NCBI RefSeq assembly: GCF_001425175.1
Contig: NZ_LMDV01000013.1
Span: 50,218 to 114,217, forward strand
Source of the DNA: Nocardioides sp. Root1257
Lineage (GTDB): Bacteria > Actinomycetota > Actinomycetes > Propionibacteriales > Nocardioidaceae
Length of the DNA stretch: 64,000 bases
Direction of reading: 5' to 3'
Shown: positions 1-7,749 of the stretch, in pieces
How positions within the stretch are numbered: the stretch's first letter is position 1
How the letters are laid out: each line of letters starts with the position of its first letter
The notes under the pieces: generated by a model
Seen by the model: the letters and a program-made list of their open reading frames with translations, nothing else
Databases searched by the model: none
What the model was told of the DNA's origin: nothing
Made by a program: the position numbers and the translations under genes

Positions 1-460
1 GGCCGCCGAGCCGGCGGTCGCGGCCGGGGCGCGGGTCTGCTTCCTGCGCACCGCACCGGTGATGGACCGCTCCGCCGCCCCGCTCAAGCAGCTGCGCCTG
101 CTCACGAAGCTCGGGCTCGGCGCCCGGCTCGGCGACGGCCGGCAGCACATGGCGATGATCTCGCTGCGCGACTGGGTCGGCGGCGTGACGCACCTCGTCG
201 AACACGACGACGTCTCCGGACCGGTCAACCTGTGCTGCCCGACGACGCCCACCAACGCGGAGTTCACCGACGCGCTCGCTCGCGCGGTCGACCGCAAGGC
301 GTTCCTGGTCGCACCCGGCTTCGCCGTACGCCTCGGCGCCGGACCGGTGGCGGGCGAGGTGCTCGGCTCGATCGACCTGCGCCCGACCGTGCTCGAGGAC
401 GGCGGCTACTCCTTCCGCGACCGCACCGTCCACGAGGTGGTCCGCACCGCGCTCGCCTGA
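1..460 (+). CDS. TIGR01777-family NAD-dependent epimerase, C-terminal part
   Basis: The window opens inside this gene; the frame starting at base 2 is open and gives 152 residues up to TGA. The visible part contains LGDGRQHMAMISLRDWVGG and a final DUF1731-like segment (GPVNLCCPTTPTNAEF, then SIDLRPTVLEDGGYSFRD), which is typical of the C-terminus of TIGR01777 (YfcH-like) sugar-nucleotide-epimerase-fold proteins. The Rossmann N-terminus lies outside the window. Substrate and role are not known for most members. Its last 55 bases overlap a convergent gene. Confidence 0.85.
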   Translation, partial: AAEPAVAAGARVCFLRTAPVMDRSAAPLKQLRLLTKLGLGARLGDGRQHMAMISLRDWVGGVTHLVEHDDVSGPVNLCCPTTPTNAEFTDALARAVDRKAFLVAPGFAVRLGAGPVAGEVLGSIDLRPTVLEDGGYSFRDRTVHEVVRTALA

Positions 461-882
461 GCGACCCGCCAGGTCGACCCGGACCGCACCAGCAGCACCC
501 GCCGCGTCGACGCCCCGGCCTCCGGCAGCGGCAGTCGTACGCCGGGCCCGCGCGCGACCGCGCCTGCCAGCCGGTCGGTCACGACCAGGTCGAGCCGGGT
601 CGCCGTCGCGCGTCGCACCTCGAGGTCGAGCAGCTGCATCCGCATCCCTCGCACCCGCAGGCCGCGCGCCCGCCAGGCGCGCAGCATCGCCACGTCGGCG
701 CGACCGGCCGACGCCCGTGCGGCGTAGAGCGATCCCAGCGCGACGGGGTCCCCGGCCGCCCACGCCGCGGCGCGCCGGTCGTCCCAGTCGTGCAGCACCG
801 CCGAGGCACCGGCCGGCTGCCCCGGCGCGAGCGCGAGCAGGCCCGCCAGGAGCTGGTGCACGAGCTGCTGCAGGAAGGTCAC
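406..882 (-). CDS. Small uncharacterised protein, possibly NTF2-like
   Basis: A 158-residue protein with no signal peptide or membrane segment that I can see. The stretch HDWDDRRAAAWAAGDPVAL followed by GSLYAARASAGRADVAML resembles the start of NTF2/SnoaL-like or lumazine-binding folds, where a short helix pair precedes a beta-sheet barrel, but I do not recognise a family with certainty. It runs convergent to the upstream epimerase and overlaps its 3' end by 55 bases, and it faces away from lipB. The high-GC antisense overlap means the last residues (RSRKE) should be treated with caution. Confidence 0.55.
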   Translation of the reverse strand: MTFLQQLVHQLLAGLLALAPGQPAGASAVLHDWDDRRAAAWAAGDPVALGSLYAARASAGRADVAMLRAWRARGLRVRGMRMQLLDLEVRRATATRLDLVVTDRLAGAVARGPGVRLPLPEAGASTRRVLLVRSGSTWRVAQASAVRTTSWTVRSRKE

Positions 883-942
883 CCCACGGTCCTACCCCGT
901 CGCGCGTGGGGATGCCGGCGTCATCCACAGCCGCCCGCGGCG

Positions 943-948
943 TACGCT
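943..948 (+). promoter_or_regulatory. -10 box of leaderless lipB promoter
   Basis: TACGCT, seven bases before the GTG start of lipB, fits the actinobacterial TANNNT -10 hexamer. The spacing puts the transcription start at or next to the start codon. There is no Shine-Dalgarno sequence, so lipB is probably read from a leaderless mRNA. Confidence 0.6.
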
Positions 949-955
949 CGACCGC

Positions 956-1669
956 GTGAAGTTCGAGCACGTCGGGACCATCGACTACGTCGCCGCGTGG
1001 GACCTCCAGCGCGAGGTCCACCAGCGGGTCGCGGACGGCGAGCAGGCCGGCACGACGCTGCTGCTGGAGCACCCGGCGGTCTTCACCGCCGGCAAGCGCA
1101 CCCAGCCGCACGACCGGCCCGCCGACCCGCACGGCGCACCCGTCATCGACGTCGACCGCGGCGGCACGATCACCTTCCACGGCCCCGGCCAGCTGGTCGG
1201 CTACCCCATCGTCGCGCTGCCCGACCACGTCAAGGTCGTCGACTACGTACGCCGGGTGGAGGAGGCGCTGATCCAGGTCTGTGCCGATCTCGGCGTGACC
1301 ACGGCGCGCGTCCCCGGCCGCAGCGGCGTCTGGCTGCAGGCCGACGACCGGGGCCCGGAGCGCAAGATCGCCGCGCTCGGCATCCGGGTGAGCCGCGGCG
1401 TGACCATGCACGGCTTCTCCCTGAACTGCGACGTCGACCTCGCCTGGTTCGACCGCTTCGTGCCCTGCAGCATCGACGACGCCGGCGTCACCTCGCTCAG
1501 CAAGGAGCTCGGTCGCGACGTCACGACGACCGAGGTGCTGCCGCTGGTGGAGCGGCACATCGCCGAGATGCTGGCGTGGGCGCCGTACGACGCGACGCCG
1601 GACTACGAGGCGCGGCCCGACCCCGCCAAGCAGCCGCGCATCGAGCTGCTCACCCCGAGCCGCCCCTGA
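956..1669 (+). CDS. lipB: Octanoyl-[ACP]:protein N-octanoyltransferase LipB
   Basis: Transfers octanoyl groups from acyl carrier protein to lipoyl domains of 2-oxoacid dehydrogenases and GcvH, the first step of lipoate assembly in the cytosol. The 237-residue product has the family signatures: RGGTITFHGPGQ at residues 68-79, the lysine of RKIAALGIR (Lys137), MHGFSLN at 151-157, and the catalytic cysteine in FVPCSI (Cys171). Length is normal. The GTG start is chosen because it lies seven bases after a TACGCT -10 box and begins with the usual beta-strand. The partner gene lipA lies 2.8 kb downstream, separated by an unrelated ABC and ArsR insertion. Confidence 0.97.
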   Translation: MKFEHVGTIDYVAAWDLQREVHQRVADGEQAGTTLLLEHPAVFTAGKRTQPHDRPADPHGAPVIDVDRGGTITFHGPGQLVGYPIVALPDHVKVVDYVRRVEEALIQVCADLGVTTARVPGRSGVWLQADDRGPERKIAALGIRVSRGVTMHGFSLNCDVDLAWFDRFVPCSIDDAGVTSLSKELGRDVTTTEVLPLVERHIAEMLAWAPYDATPDYEARPDPAKQPRIELLTPSRP

Positions 1670-1754
1670 GCGCTCGGCGCGTCTCGACCGTTTCACCTTC
1701 GCTGCAACCGATTCGGTGGTTGGGTCGTCCAACGACCGACCCGGGAGGACGTGG

Positions 1755-2666
1755 ATGAGCGAGCTGGTGATCGAGACCAAGGGGCTCCGCAAGGAGTACT
1801 ACACGAGACGCGGGCACCAGGTGGCGGTCCGGGACCTCGACCTCGCCGTCCCGGCCGGAGGCGTGCACGGCTTCCTCGGCCCCAACGGGTCCGGGAAGAC
1901 GACGACGATCCGGATGCTGCTCGGGCTCGCGCGCTCCACGGCGGGCACGATGCGACTCTTCGGCGAGCAGGTGCCCGACCGGCTGCCGGCGGTCGTCGGT
2001 CGGGTGGGCGCGGTCGTCGAGAACCCCAAGTTCTCCCCCAACATCACCGGTCGGCAGAACCTCCTCCTGCTCTCGCGCTCGATCGGCGCGCCGGACACCC
2101 GGGTGGACGCGGCGCTCGAGACGGTCGGTCTGACGGCCCGAGCGAAGGACCGCTACAAGGGCTACTCGCTGGGCATGAAGCAGCGGCTCGCGATCGCGGC
2201 CACCCTGCTGAAGGACCCGCAGCTGCTGATCCTCGACGAGCCGACCAACGGTCTGGACCCCGCCGGCATCCGCGAGGTCCGCGACACCATCCGCGACCTC
2301 GGCGCTCGCGGGGTCACGGTGCTGCTGTCGTCGCACATCCTGGTCGAGGTGCAGCAGGTCTGCTCCGCGGCCACGATCATCGGCCACGGCCGGCTGCTCG
2401 CGTCCGGTCCCGTCGACGAGCTCGTCGGCACCAGCACGGCGTACCGGGTCGAGGCACCGGACCCGGTGGCCGCCCGGCAGGTGCTGGGCGACGCCGGCTT
2501 CCGGGTCGGCGACGACCTCGTCGTCGAGACCGACACCCCCGCATCGGTGACCGAGGCGCTGGGAGGCGCCGGCATCTGGCTCACCGGGCTGACCCCGGTG
2601 CGTCGTGACCTGGAGTCGGTGTTCCTCGAGCTGACCGCCGGCACCGAGATGGGGACGGACCAGTGA
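1755..2666 (+). CDS. ABC transporter ATP-binding subunit
   Basis: A 303-residue ABC ATPase of the drug/antibiotic exporter type (CcmA/DrrA/BcrA-like). Walker A GPNGSGKTT is at residues 42-50, the signature YSLGMKQR at 137-144 and Walker B LLILDEP at 157-163; the regulatory C-terminal tail after about residue 220 is typical of exporters. ATG at 1755 is chosen over an in-frame ATG at 1716 because GGGAGGA lies six bases before it. Its stop overlaps the start of the permease gene by four bases, so the two are coupled. The substrate cannot be told. Confidence 0.93.
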   Translation: MSELVIETKGLRKEYYTRRGHQVAVRDLDLAVPAGGVHGFLGPNGSGKTTTIRMLLGLARSTAGTMRLFGEQVPDRLPAVVGRVGAVVENPKFSPNITGRQNLLLLSRSIGAPDTRVDAALETVGLTARAKDRYKGYSLGMKQRLAIAATLLKDPQLLILDEPTNGLDPAGIREVRDTIRDLGARGVTVLLSSHILVEVQQVCSAATIIGHGRLLASGPVDELVGTSTAYRVEAPDPVAARQVLGDAGFRVGDDLVVETDTPASVTEALGGAGIWLTGLTPVRRDLESVFLELTAGTEMGTDQ

Positions 2667-3502
2667 TCGGGCTGCTGCGGGTCGAGCTGACCCGGCTGCG
2701 GTGGCGCCGCGCGGTCCTGCTGCTCCTCGGGGCGGCGGTGGCGGTCCCCGCGATCATCTTCGCGTTCCTGGTGCACGACACCCGGCCCCGGCCGGACGAC
2801 TTCACCGACTACGACTACTACTACGCCCAGCTGAGCATCGTGCAGGAGCGGACCGGAGGCTCCGGCATCGCGGTTGCGCTGATCCTGGCGATGCTCTTCG
2901 TCCTCGTCGGCACGACGTTCGTCGGCCACGACTGGAACACCGGCTCGATGAGCAACCAGCTGCTCTTCGAGCCGCGGCGCGGCCGGGTGTGGCTGGTCAA
3001 GGCGGCGATGCTGGCCGTCGTCGCCTTCGTGGTCTCGCTGGTCGTGCTCACGGCGTACTGGAGCGGGCTGTGGGCGGTCTCGGTGCACCGCAACCTCGAC
3101 CTCCCCGACCACGCCATGGTCGCGGCCTACAAGCAGGGCGTGCTGGGCGCCTTCTTCGCCTCGGTGGCCGCGGTCTTCGGCTATGCCCTCACGATGTTCT
3201 TCCGGAGCACGGTCGCCACGCTCGGCGTGCTCTTCGGCATCGCCGCCGCGGGCGGCGCCCTCGTCGGGGCGACCGGGCTCTCCGACCACGCGCAGGCGAT
3301 GCCGTGGACCAACTACGAGGCCTACATGGTGGGCTCGTCCACGACGTACGACTGGGACTGCTTCCCGAACGACACCGTCGTCGAGCACGGGGCGTGCGAG
3401 ACGGTCGTCACCCGGGCCGAGTCGCTGCCCTACTTCGGCGTCATCCTCGCCGTGGTCGCCGTCGGGTCGGTGGTCACCTTCCGGCGCCGCGACGTGCCCT
3501 AG
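2663..3502 (+). CDS. ABC-2 type transporter permease
   Basis: A 279-residue membrane protein with about six hydrophobic segments: near residues 16-36, 70-92, 112-135, 160-183, 188-208 and 252-272. It begins with LLRVELTRLRWRR, an N-terminal cytoplasmic arm common in ABC-2 permeases. A long extracellular-looking loop (about 205-250) contains two cysteines (DWDCFPND and HGACETV) that could form a disulfide. GTG start overlaps the ATPase gene by four bases; the pair should form a two-component exporter. It converges on the SRPBCC gene with no gap. Confidence 0.9.
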   Translation: MIGLLRVELTRLRWRRAVLLLLGAAVAVPAIIFAFLVHDTRPRPDDFTDYDYYYAQLSIVQERTGGSGIAVALILAMLFVLVGTTFVGHDWNTGSMSNQLLFEPRRGRVWLVKAAMLAVVAFVVSLVVLTAYWSGLWAVSVHRNLDLPDHAMVAAYKQGVLGAFFASVAAVFGYALTMFFRSTVATLGVLFGIAAAGGALVGATGLSDHAQAMPWTNYEAYMVGSSTTYDWDCFPNDTVVEHGACETVVTRAESLPYFGVILAVVAVGSVVTFRRRDVP

Positions 3503-3994
3503 TCAGCCGCGGTAGTGCTCGGCCATCGCCGGGTAGTAGTCGCGGTCGAAGTCGATCGCGGCGACGTCTCCCCCGGTCTCGGCGGCGACCAGCCGGTCCA
3601 GGTAGTACTCCCAGCCGGGACCGACGCTGTCGGCCATGGTCGCGTCGACGTCGGGCTGGGTGAAGGTGAGCGTCGTGACGCCGTCGGCCTCGGTCAGGTC
3701 GAGGTCCAGGTCCCACCACTCCTCTCCGACCTGCGTGGAGACCGCCAGCCGGCGCGGCGGCACGCACTCCCGGATCCGCATCCCGTCCTCGGGCGCACCC
3801 TCCTCGGCGGTCATCCGGAAGAGCACCTCGCCGGACGCCGGGTCACCGGTCCAGGTCCCGATCCAGCGCGCAAGCCGCTCGGACTCGGTCACGGCCGCCC
3901 AGACGTCCTCGATGGGCGCGCGGAACTCGCGGACGATGGTCAGGCGGGCCCGTCCCTCCGCGGACTCGACGGTCCCGGTCGGTTCCTTGCTCAT
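3503..3994 (-). CDS. SRPBCC (AHSA1-like) domain protein
   Basis: A 163-residue START/Bet v1-fold protein. VREFRAPIEDVWAAVTESERLARWIG near residues 23-48 is the classic AHSA1-type N-terminus, and a second block, ADGVTTLTFTQPD, forms the later beta-strands. These proteins bind hydrophobic ligands; the ligand here is unknown. The ATG at 3994 overlaps the ArsR stop by four bases, so both are made from one mRNA. ArsR/SRPBCC pairs are frequent in actinobacteria and are usually autoregulated by the ArsR protein. The reading frame stays open further upstream, but only inside the ArsR gene. Confidence 0.9.
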   Translation of the reverse strand: MSKEPTGTVESAEGRARLTIVREFRAPIEDVWAAVTESERLARWIGTWTGDPASGEVLFRMTAEEGAPEDGMRIRECVPPRRLAVSTQVGEEWWDLDLDLTEADGVTTLTFTQPDVDATMADSVGPGWEYYLDRLVAAETGGDVAAIDFDRDYYPAMAEHYRG

Positions 3995-4344
3995 GCGGTC
4001 TCCTCGATGTCGACGGATGTCGTACGCCGGTCGCGGGTGACGCGGCGTACCTCGGTGTCGAGCGCGTCCAGCGCGTTCGGGGTCAGTGGCTGCGGCAGCA
4101 CCAGCCCCTCGACGTACGCCGTCAGCGGTGCCAGGCCGGCGCGACGCAGGGTGTAGTGGCGTTCGCGGCCGCGCTCCTCGGCCTCGACGAGGCCCGCCTC
4201 GGCGAGCAGGCGCAGGTGCTTGCTCACCGCGGGCCGCGAGATCGGCAGGCCGTCGGCGAGGTCGACGACCCGGCGCGGACCGGCGGCGAGGGCCCGCAGC
4301 AGCGAGCGTCGTACCGGGTCGGCGAGAGCCGCGAAGGCGTCCAC
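3991..4344 (-). CDS. ArsR-family transcriptional repressor
   Basis: A 117-residue winged-helix regulator. FAALADPVRRSLLRALAAGP, then ISRPAVSKHLRLLAEAGLVEAE and the wing RGRERHYTLRR give the standard ArsR/SmtB layout. No metal-binding CxC pair is present in the recognition region, so it is unlikely to be a metal sensor; members next to SRPBCC genes often respond to organic ligands or simply control their partner. GTG start. A perfect 8-bp inverted repeat lies 8-25 bases upstream of the start codon and is the likely operator. Confidence 0.93.
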   Translation of the reverse strand: MDAFAALADPVRRSLLRALAAGPRRVVDLADGLPISRPAVSKHLRLLAEAGLVEAEERGRERHYTLRRAGLAPLTAYVEGLVLPQPLTPNALDALDTEVRRVTRDRRTTSVDIEETA

Positions 4345-4351
4345 GGATACA

Positions 4352-4369
4352 GGTAACCATCTGGTTACC
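4352..4369. promoter_or_regulatory. Probable ArsR operator (inverted repeat)
   Basis: GGTAACCA-TC-TGGTTACC is a perfect dyad with 8-bp arms and a 2-bp centre, just upstream of the arsR GTG. It overlaps the place where a leaderless -10 box would sit, so a bound dimer would block polymerase. It also lies about 45 bases before the lipA -10 box and could affect that divergent promoter. Confidence 0.75.
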
Positions 4370-4412
4370 GATCACGCAACGGCCCGATCCTGGGAACCGT
4401 GGGTCACCCGCG

Positions 4413-4418
4413 TAGGCT
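4413..4418 (+). promoter_or_regulatory. -10 box of leaderless lipA promoter
   Basis: TAGGCT stands seven bases before the GTG at 4426. The same arrangement precedes lipB, the RDD gene and the phosphopantetheinyl transferase gene. It decides the lipA start in favour of 4426 over the in-frame GTG at 4399. Confidence 0.6.
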
Positions 4419-4425
4419 GGCTCCC

Positions 4426-5370
4426 GTGACGCAAGCTCCCGCCCCAGAAGGACGCAAGCTGCTCCGACTCGAAGTGCGCAACGCGGAGACCCCGATCGAG
4501 CGCAAGCCGGAGTGGATCAAGACCCGGGCCAAGATGGGCCCCGAGTACAAGCACCTCCAGAGCCTGGTGAAGTCCGAGGGACTCCACACCGTGTGCCAGG
4601 AGGCCGGCTGTCCCAACATCTTCGAGTGCTGGGAGGACCGCGAGGCCACCTTCCTCATCGGCGGAGACCAGTGCACCCGGCGCTGCGACTTCTGCCAGAT
4701 CGACACCGGCAAGCCGCAGCCGCTGGACCGCGACGAGCCGCGCCGCGTCGCCGAGTCCGTCCAGAAGATGGAGCTGCGCTACGCCACGATCACCGGCGTC
4801 GCGCGCGACGACCTCGAGGACGGCGGTGCCTGGCTGTACGCCGAGACCGTGCGCGCCATCCACGAGATGAACCCCGACACGGGCGTCGAGAACCTGATCC
4901 CCGACTTCAACGGCAAGCCCGACCTGCTGCGCGAGGTCTTCGAGTCGCGGCCCGAGGTGCTGGCCCACAACGTCGAGACGGTGCCGCGGATCTTCAAGCG
5001 GATCCGCCCGGCCTTCCGCTACGAGCGCTCGCTGGACGTGATCACCCAGGCCCGCGACTTCGGCCTGGTCACCAAGTCCAACCTGATCCTCGGCATGGGC
5101 GAGACCCGCGAGGAGGTCTCGCAGGCGCTGCGCGACCTGCACGGCGCCGGCTGCGAGCTGATCACGATCACGCAGTACCTCCGCCCCTCCGTGCGCCACC
5201 ACCCCGTCGAGCGCTGGGTGAAGCCGGAGGAGTTCGTCGAGCTCCGCGACGAGGCGGACCAGATCGGCTTCGCGGGCGTGCTGTCCGGGCCGCTCGTCCG
5301 CTCGTCGTACCGGGCCGGTCGGCTGTACCGTCAGGCGATGGACGCCCGCGCGGGCGCCGCGACCGCCTGA
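4426..5370 (+). CDS. lipA: Lipoyl synthase LipA
   Basis: Radical SAM enzyme that inserts two sulfur atoms into protein-bound octanoyl groups. In the 314-residue product, Cys57, Cys62 and Cys68 (CQEAGCPNIFEC) form the auxiliary 4Fe-4S cluster site, and Cys83, Cys87 and Cys90 (CTRRCDFC) hold the radical SAM cluster. The C-terminal RSSYRAG motif closes the auxiliary cluster. Length and order are normal for the family. It follows LipB in the pathway and lies upstream of the DUF4191 gene, an arrangement conserved across actinobacteria. Confidence 0.98.
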   Translation: MTQAPAPEGRKLLRLEVRNAETPIERKPEWIKTRAKMGPEYKHLQSLVKSEGLHTVCQEAGCPNIFECWEDREATFLIGGDQCTRRCDFCQIDTGKPQPLDRDEPRRVAESVQKMELRYATITGVARDDLEDGGAWLYAETVRAIHEMNPDTGVENLIPDFNGKPDLLREVFESRPEVLAHNVETVPRIFKRIRPAFRYERSLDVITQARDFGLVTKSNLILGMGETREEVSQALRDLHGAGCELITITQYLRPSVRHHPVERWVKPEEFVELRDEADQIGFAGVLSGPLVRSSYRAGRLYRQAMDARAGAATA

Positions 5371-5412
5371 ACCACCCCCACCGAGCACAACAAGAACGAG
5401 GCACACCAGAAG

Positions 5413-6135
5413 ATGGCGAAGGACCCGAAGCCCGTCGACCCGGACAAGATGAGCCGCGGCAGGCAGTTCGTCGAGACCTACCGGATGGCCAGCAAGTCGG
5501 ACCCCCGGCTCGGCCTGTGGATCCTCGGCTCGTTCGCGCTCGGCGCGGTCGTCGGCTTCTCGGTCTTCTACTTCCTGCTGCCCGGCTCCGGCTGGCTGCA
5601 CTGGGTCATCTCGGTGGTCGGCGCCCTGCTGCTCGGCACCCTGCTCGCGATGATCGTCTTCGGGCGACGCGCCCAGCGGGCGGCGTACAGCCAGATGGAG
5701 GGCCAGCCGGGCGCTGCCGCGGCCGCGCTCCGGATGCTGCGCGGCCGCAGCTGGAAGACCGACCCGGTGATCGGCTTCACCAAGCAGCAGGACGTCGTGC
5801 ACCGCGTCGTGGGGCCTCCCGGCATCATCCTGGTCGGCGAGGGCAACCCGAACCGGCTGCGCCAGCTGATGACCAGCGAGCGTCGCAAGCACGAGCGGGT
5901 CGCCGAGGGCATCCCGATCCACGAGGTGATCTGCGGCAACGGCGAGGGCGAGGTGCCGCTGCCCAAGCTGGCCCGCTACGTGCAGAAGCTCGGCCGTCAG
6001 GTGAAGCCCGCCGAGATGACGGACGTCCTGTACCGGCTCAAGGCGCTCGACGCCAACCGCTCGGCGATCCCGATGCCCAAGGGCCCCGTCCCCACCAGCA
6101 TGAAGGGCATGCGCGGGCAGATGCGCGGTCGCTGA
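5413..6135 (+). CDS. DUF4191 membrane protein
   Basis: A 240-residue protein with two adjacent transmembrane segments (about residues 36-54 and 60-80, LGLWILGSFALGAVVGFSVF and a second after LHWVISVVGAL) and a long soluble C-terminal part rich in basic residues that ends PMPKGPVPTSMKG. The family is restricted to actinobacteria and is almost always found directly behind lipA; its function is unknown. ATG start 42 bases after lipA, preceded by an ACGAGGCAC element, so probably one operon with lipA. Confidence 0.92.
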   Translation: MAKDPKPVDPDKMSRGRQFVETYRMASKSDPRLGLWILGSFALGAVVGFSVFYFLLPGSGWLHWVISVVGALLLGTLLAMIVFGRRAQRAAYSQMEGQPGAAAAALRMLRGRSWKTDPVIGFTKQQDVVHRVVGPPGIILVGEGNPNRLRQLMTSERRKHERVAEGIPIHEVICGNGEGEVPLPKLARYVQKLGRQVKPAEMTDVLYRLKALDANRSAIPMPKGPVPTSMKGMRGQMRGR

Positions 6136-6242
6136 TCGGAGCCGCGCCAGCGGATCCGATGATGGTGGTCGAGCAAGCGCTCTGACTGAGCCTGCGAAGT
6201 CAGAAGGCGCGTGTCGAGACCCGGTGAGGCGAGACGCAGCCT
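6136..6242. repeat. Intergenic repeat-like segment, copy 1
   Basis: The 107-base gap between DUF4191 and the lipoprotein gene holds GTCGAG...CTGAGCCTGCGAAG and TGTCGAGACC blocks that recur in similar order in the gap after glnA. Such GGTCGAG/CTCGAAACC elements look like dispersed intergenic repeats of the host genome. No obvious terminator hairpin is present. Confidence 0.45.
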
Positions 6243-7100
6243 CTAGCCCGCCGTCGTGCCGCCCGTCATCGAGCCGAGGTCGGGCATCTCGGTGATCTCG
6301 GAGGCCGGCGGGGCCTCGATCGTCACGTCCTTGCCCCAGTCCGAGGCGGAGATGTCGACGGTGGACTCCGTCCCGGCGACGGGCAGGTCCATGTGCATCT
6401 TCGACAGGCGGTTCTCGTCGTCGAGCCAAATGTCGTAGGTGAGCGAGTCGGGCAGCTGCGACTCGGCCCCGGAGGGCATGTCCATGGCCGTCACCAGGTC
6501 CTCCGGCGACACCGTCAGCTCGTAGTGGCCGTCGCCGTCGTACGTGACCTTGTCGATCGCGGGCTCCATCTTCTTCAGCGTGCTCGCCGGGTCGAACTGG
6601 TCGAGCATGCTGCCCATGTCGCCGAGGGGGCTGTCGGAGTCGGAGGGGTCGAGCTTCCAGAACTTGCCGCCGGACATCGACCCGAGCTTCATGTAGAAGA
6701 TGCCGTCGACGAAGCGCACGTCGGTCTTCGTGCCGTCACCCGCCATCGGCAGGTCCATCGTCATCGCCATCTCCGGGGTGTCAGCGGTGTAGTCGATGTC
6801 CCCCTCGCCGCTCATCTCCCCCATCGACCCGAGCCCGACCTTCATCGTCATGTGGGCCGTCGTCGACGCCTTGACGCCGTCCTCGATGGTGTCGACGAAG
6901 TCGCCGGGGTCGACCTCGTCGCCCTTCTGAAGACCGGTCAGGACAGCCGCGGCGGCCGGGTCCTTCGCCTCGGAGCCGGAGTCGTCCTTGTCACCGCAGG
7001 CGACCAGGCCAGCGACCAGCAACGGAGCCAGCGCGGCGGCGGCCAGGCTGCGACGCAGGGGTCGACGGGACGTACGGCGGGCGGCGGGCGGGCGCGTCAT
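6243..7100 (-). CDS. LppX/LprG-like lipoprotein
   Basis: A 285-residue exported lipoprotein. Residues 1-35 form a twin-arginine-rich basic start (RRTSRRPLRRS), a hydrophobic core and the lipobox LVAC; Cys36 would be lipidated. The mature part begins with a low-complexity DKDDSGSEAKD linker and continues with an all-beta domain containing TAHMTMKVGLGSMGEMSGEG and DVRFVDGIFYMKLG, resembling the LppX_LprAFG lipid-carrier fold. Methionine is unusually frequent (many MxM and DM pairs). The ATG at 7100 is chosen because it starts exactly at the signal peptide. The exact ligand is unknown. Confidence 0.85.
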   Translation of the reverse strand: MTRPPAARRTSRRPLRRSLAAAALAPLLVAGLVACGDKDDSGSEAKDPAAAAVLTGLQKGDEVDPGDFVDTIEDGVKASTTAHMTMKVGLGSMGEMSGEGDIDYTADTPEMAMTMDLPMAGDGTKTDVRFVDGIFYMKLGSMSGGKFWKLDPSDSDSPLGDMGSMLDQFDPASTLKKMEPAIDKVTYDGDGHYELTVSPEDLVTAMDMPSGAESQLPDSLTYDIWLDDENRLSKMHMDLPVAGTESTVDISASDWGKDVTIEAPPASEITEMPDLGSMTGGTTAG

Positions 7101-7147
7101 GACTCCAGCATCTCCCGCCGACCCAAGGCCGGAAACCTCCGGTCGGG

Positions 7148-7561
7148 CTATGGCGTGTGGCCGGTAGCCGTCTGCAGGGTGACCGTCGCCGTACCGGCAG
7201 CGATGTCGTGGAGGCCACGCCGGTCGGGCCGGAAGACCAGCGGCGGGATCACCAGCGCGACCAGGATCGAGCGAGCCAGGGAGCGCAGCGGGTCGAGGCG
7301 ACCGCCGTTGTCGACGCGGACGACCCGCAGCCGGGTGGCCAGCTTGCCGAAGGAGCCGCCCACCGTGCAGGTCAGCACGGCGGACTCCAGGACGAAGACG
7401 ATCAGCACGTACAGGCTGCCCGGGCTCCCGGTCCGGGAGTAGTCGCTCCAGCCCATGAAGAACACCACGACGAGCGTCGAGGCGAACCAGTCGACGAGCA
7501 GCGCGACCACGCGCCGTCCCCAGGACGCGGTCTCGTACGGCAGGGACGCGGGGTCGGGCAC
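7148..7561 (-). CDS. RDD-family membrane protein
   Basis: A 137-residue inner membrane protein. ASWGRRVVALLVDWFASTLVV at the N-terminus carries the Arg and Asp pair that names the family, and TVGGSFGKLATRLRVVR and RSLARSILVALVIPPLV are the two other conserved blocks. Three transmembrane segments are visible. RDD proteins next to glnA are common in actinobacteria; some RDD proteins have been linked to ion transport, but the role here is unknown. GTG at 7561 is chosen because TACGCT lies seven bases upstream on the minus strand. Confidence 0.9.
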   Translation of the reverse strand: MPDPASLPYETASWGRRVVALLVDWFASTLVVVFFMGWSDYSRTGSPGSLYVLIVFVLESAVLTCTVGGSFGKLATRLRVVRVDNGGRLDPLRSLARSILVALVIPPLVFRPDRRGLHDIAAGTATVTLQTATGHTP

Positions 7562-7568
7562 GTCGCAC

Positions 7569-7574
7569 AGCGTA
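7569..7574 (-). promoter_or_regulatory. -10 box of leaderless RDD gene promoter
   Basis: Read on the minus strand this is TACGCT, seven bases before the GTG start. The RDD and glnA promoters are divergent, about 40-80 bases apart, with the GlnR boxes between them. Confidence 0.6.
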
Positions 7575-7610
7575 GATCGGCGCTCAGCGAGGCTTGGCAG
7601 GTGGGCACCT

Positions 7611-7648
7611 GTTACACGGGAGAAACAAACCCGATACGGTCGAGAAAC
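7611..7648 (+). promoter_or_regulatory. Double GlnR box upstream of glnA
   Basis: Two copies of the GlnR consensus gTnAc-N6-GaAAc stand 22 bases apart: GTTAC-N6-GAAAC at 7611-7626 and GATAC-N6-GAAAC at 7633-7648. Paired boxes at this spacing are the form described for Streptomyces glnA. They lie about 100 bases before the glnA start and just upstream of the divergent RDD gene, so either promoter could be affected. Confidence 0.85.
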
Positions 7649-7749
7649 GACCCGTACGTAGTTTCGGGCTGGTCCGGCGCAGCGTTGCACCGGGTCCTGG
7701 ATCCGCACGCACGTCGGCCGGCGCCTCGCGGCGCGGCCAAGGAGGACGA

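Noticed and set aside
4372..6429. 685-codon minus-strand frame over lipA and DUF4191
   Set aside because: Antisense shadow; no domain recognisable and the plus-strand genes are certain.
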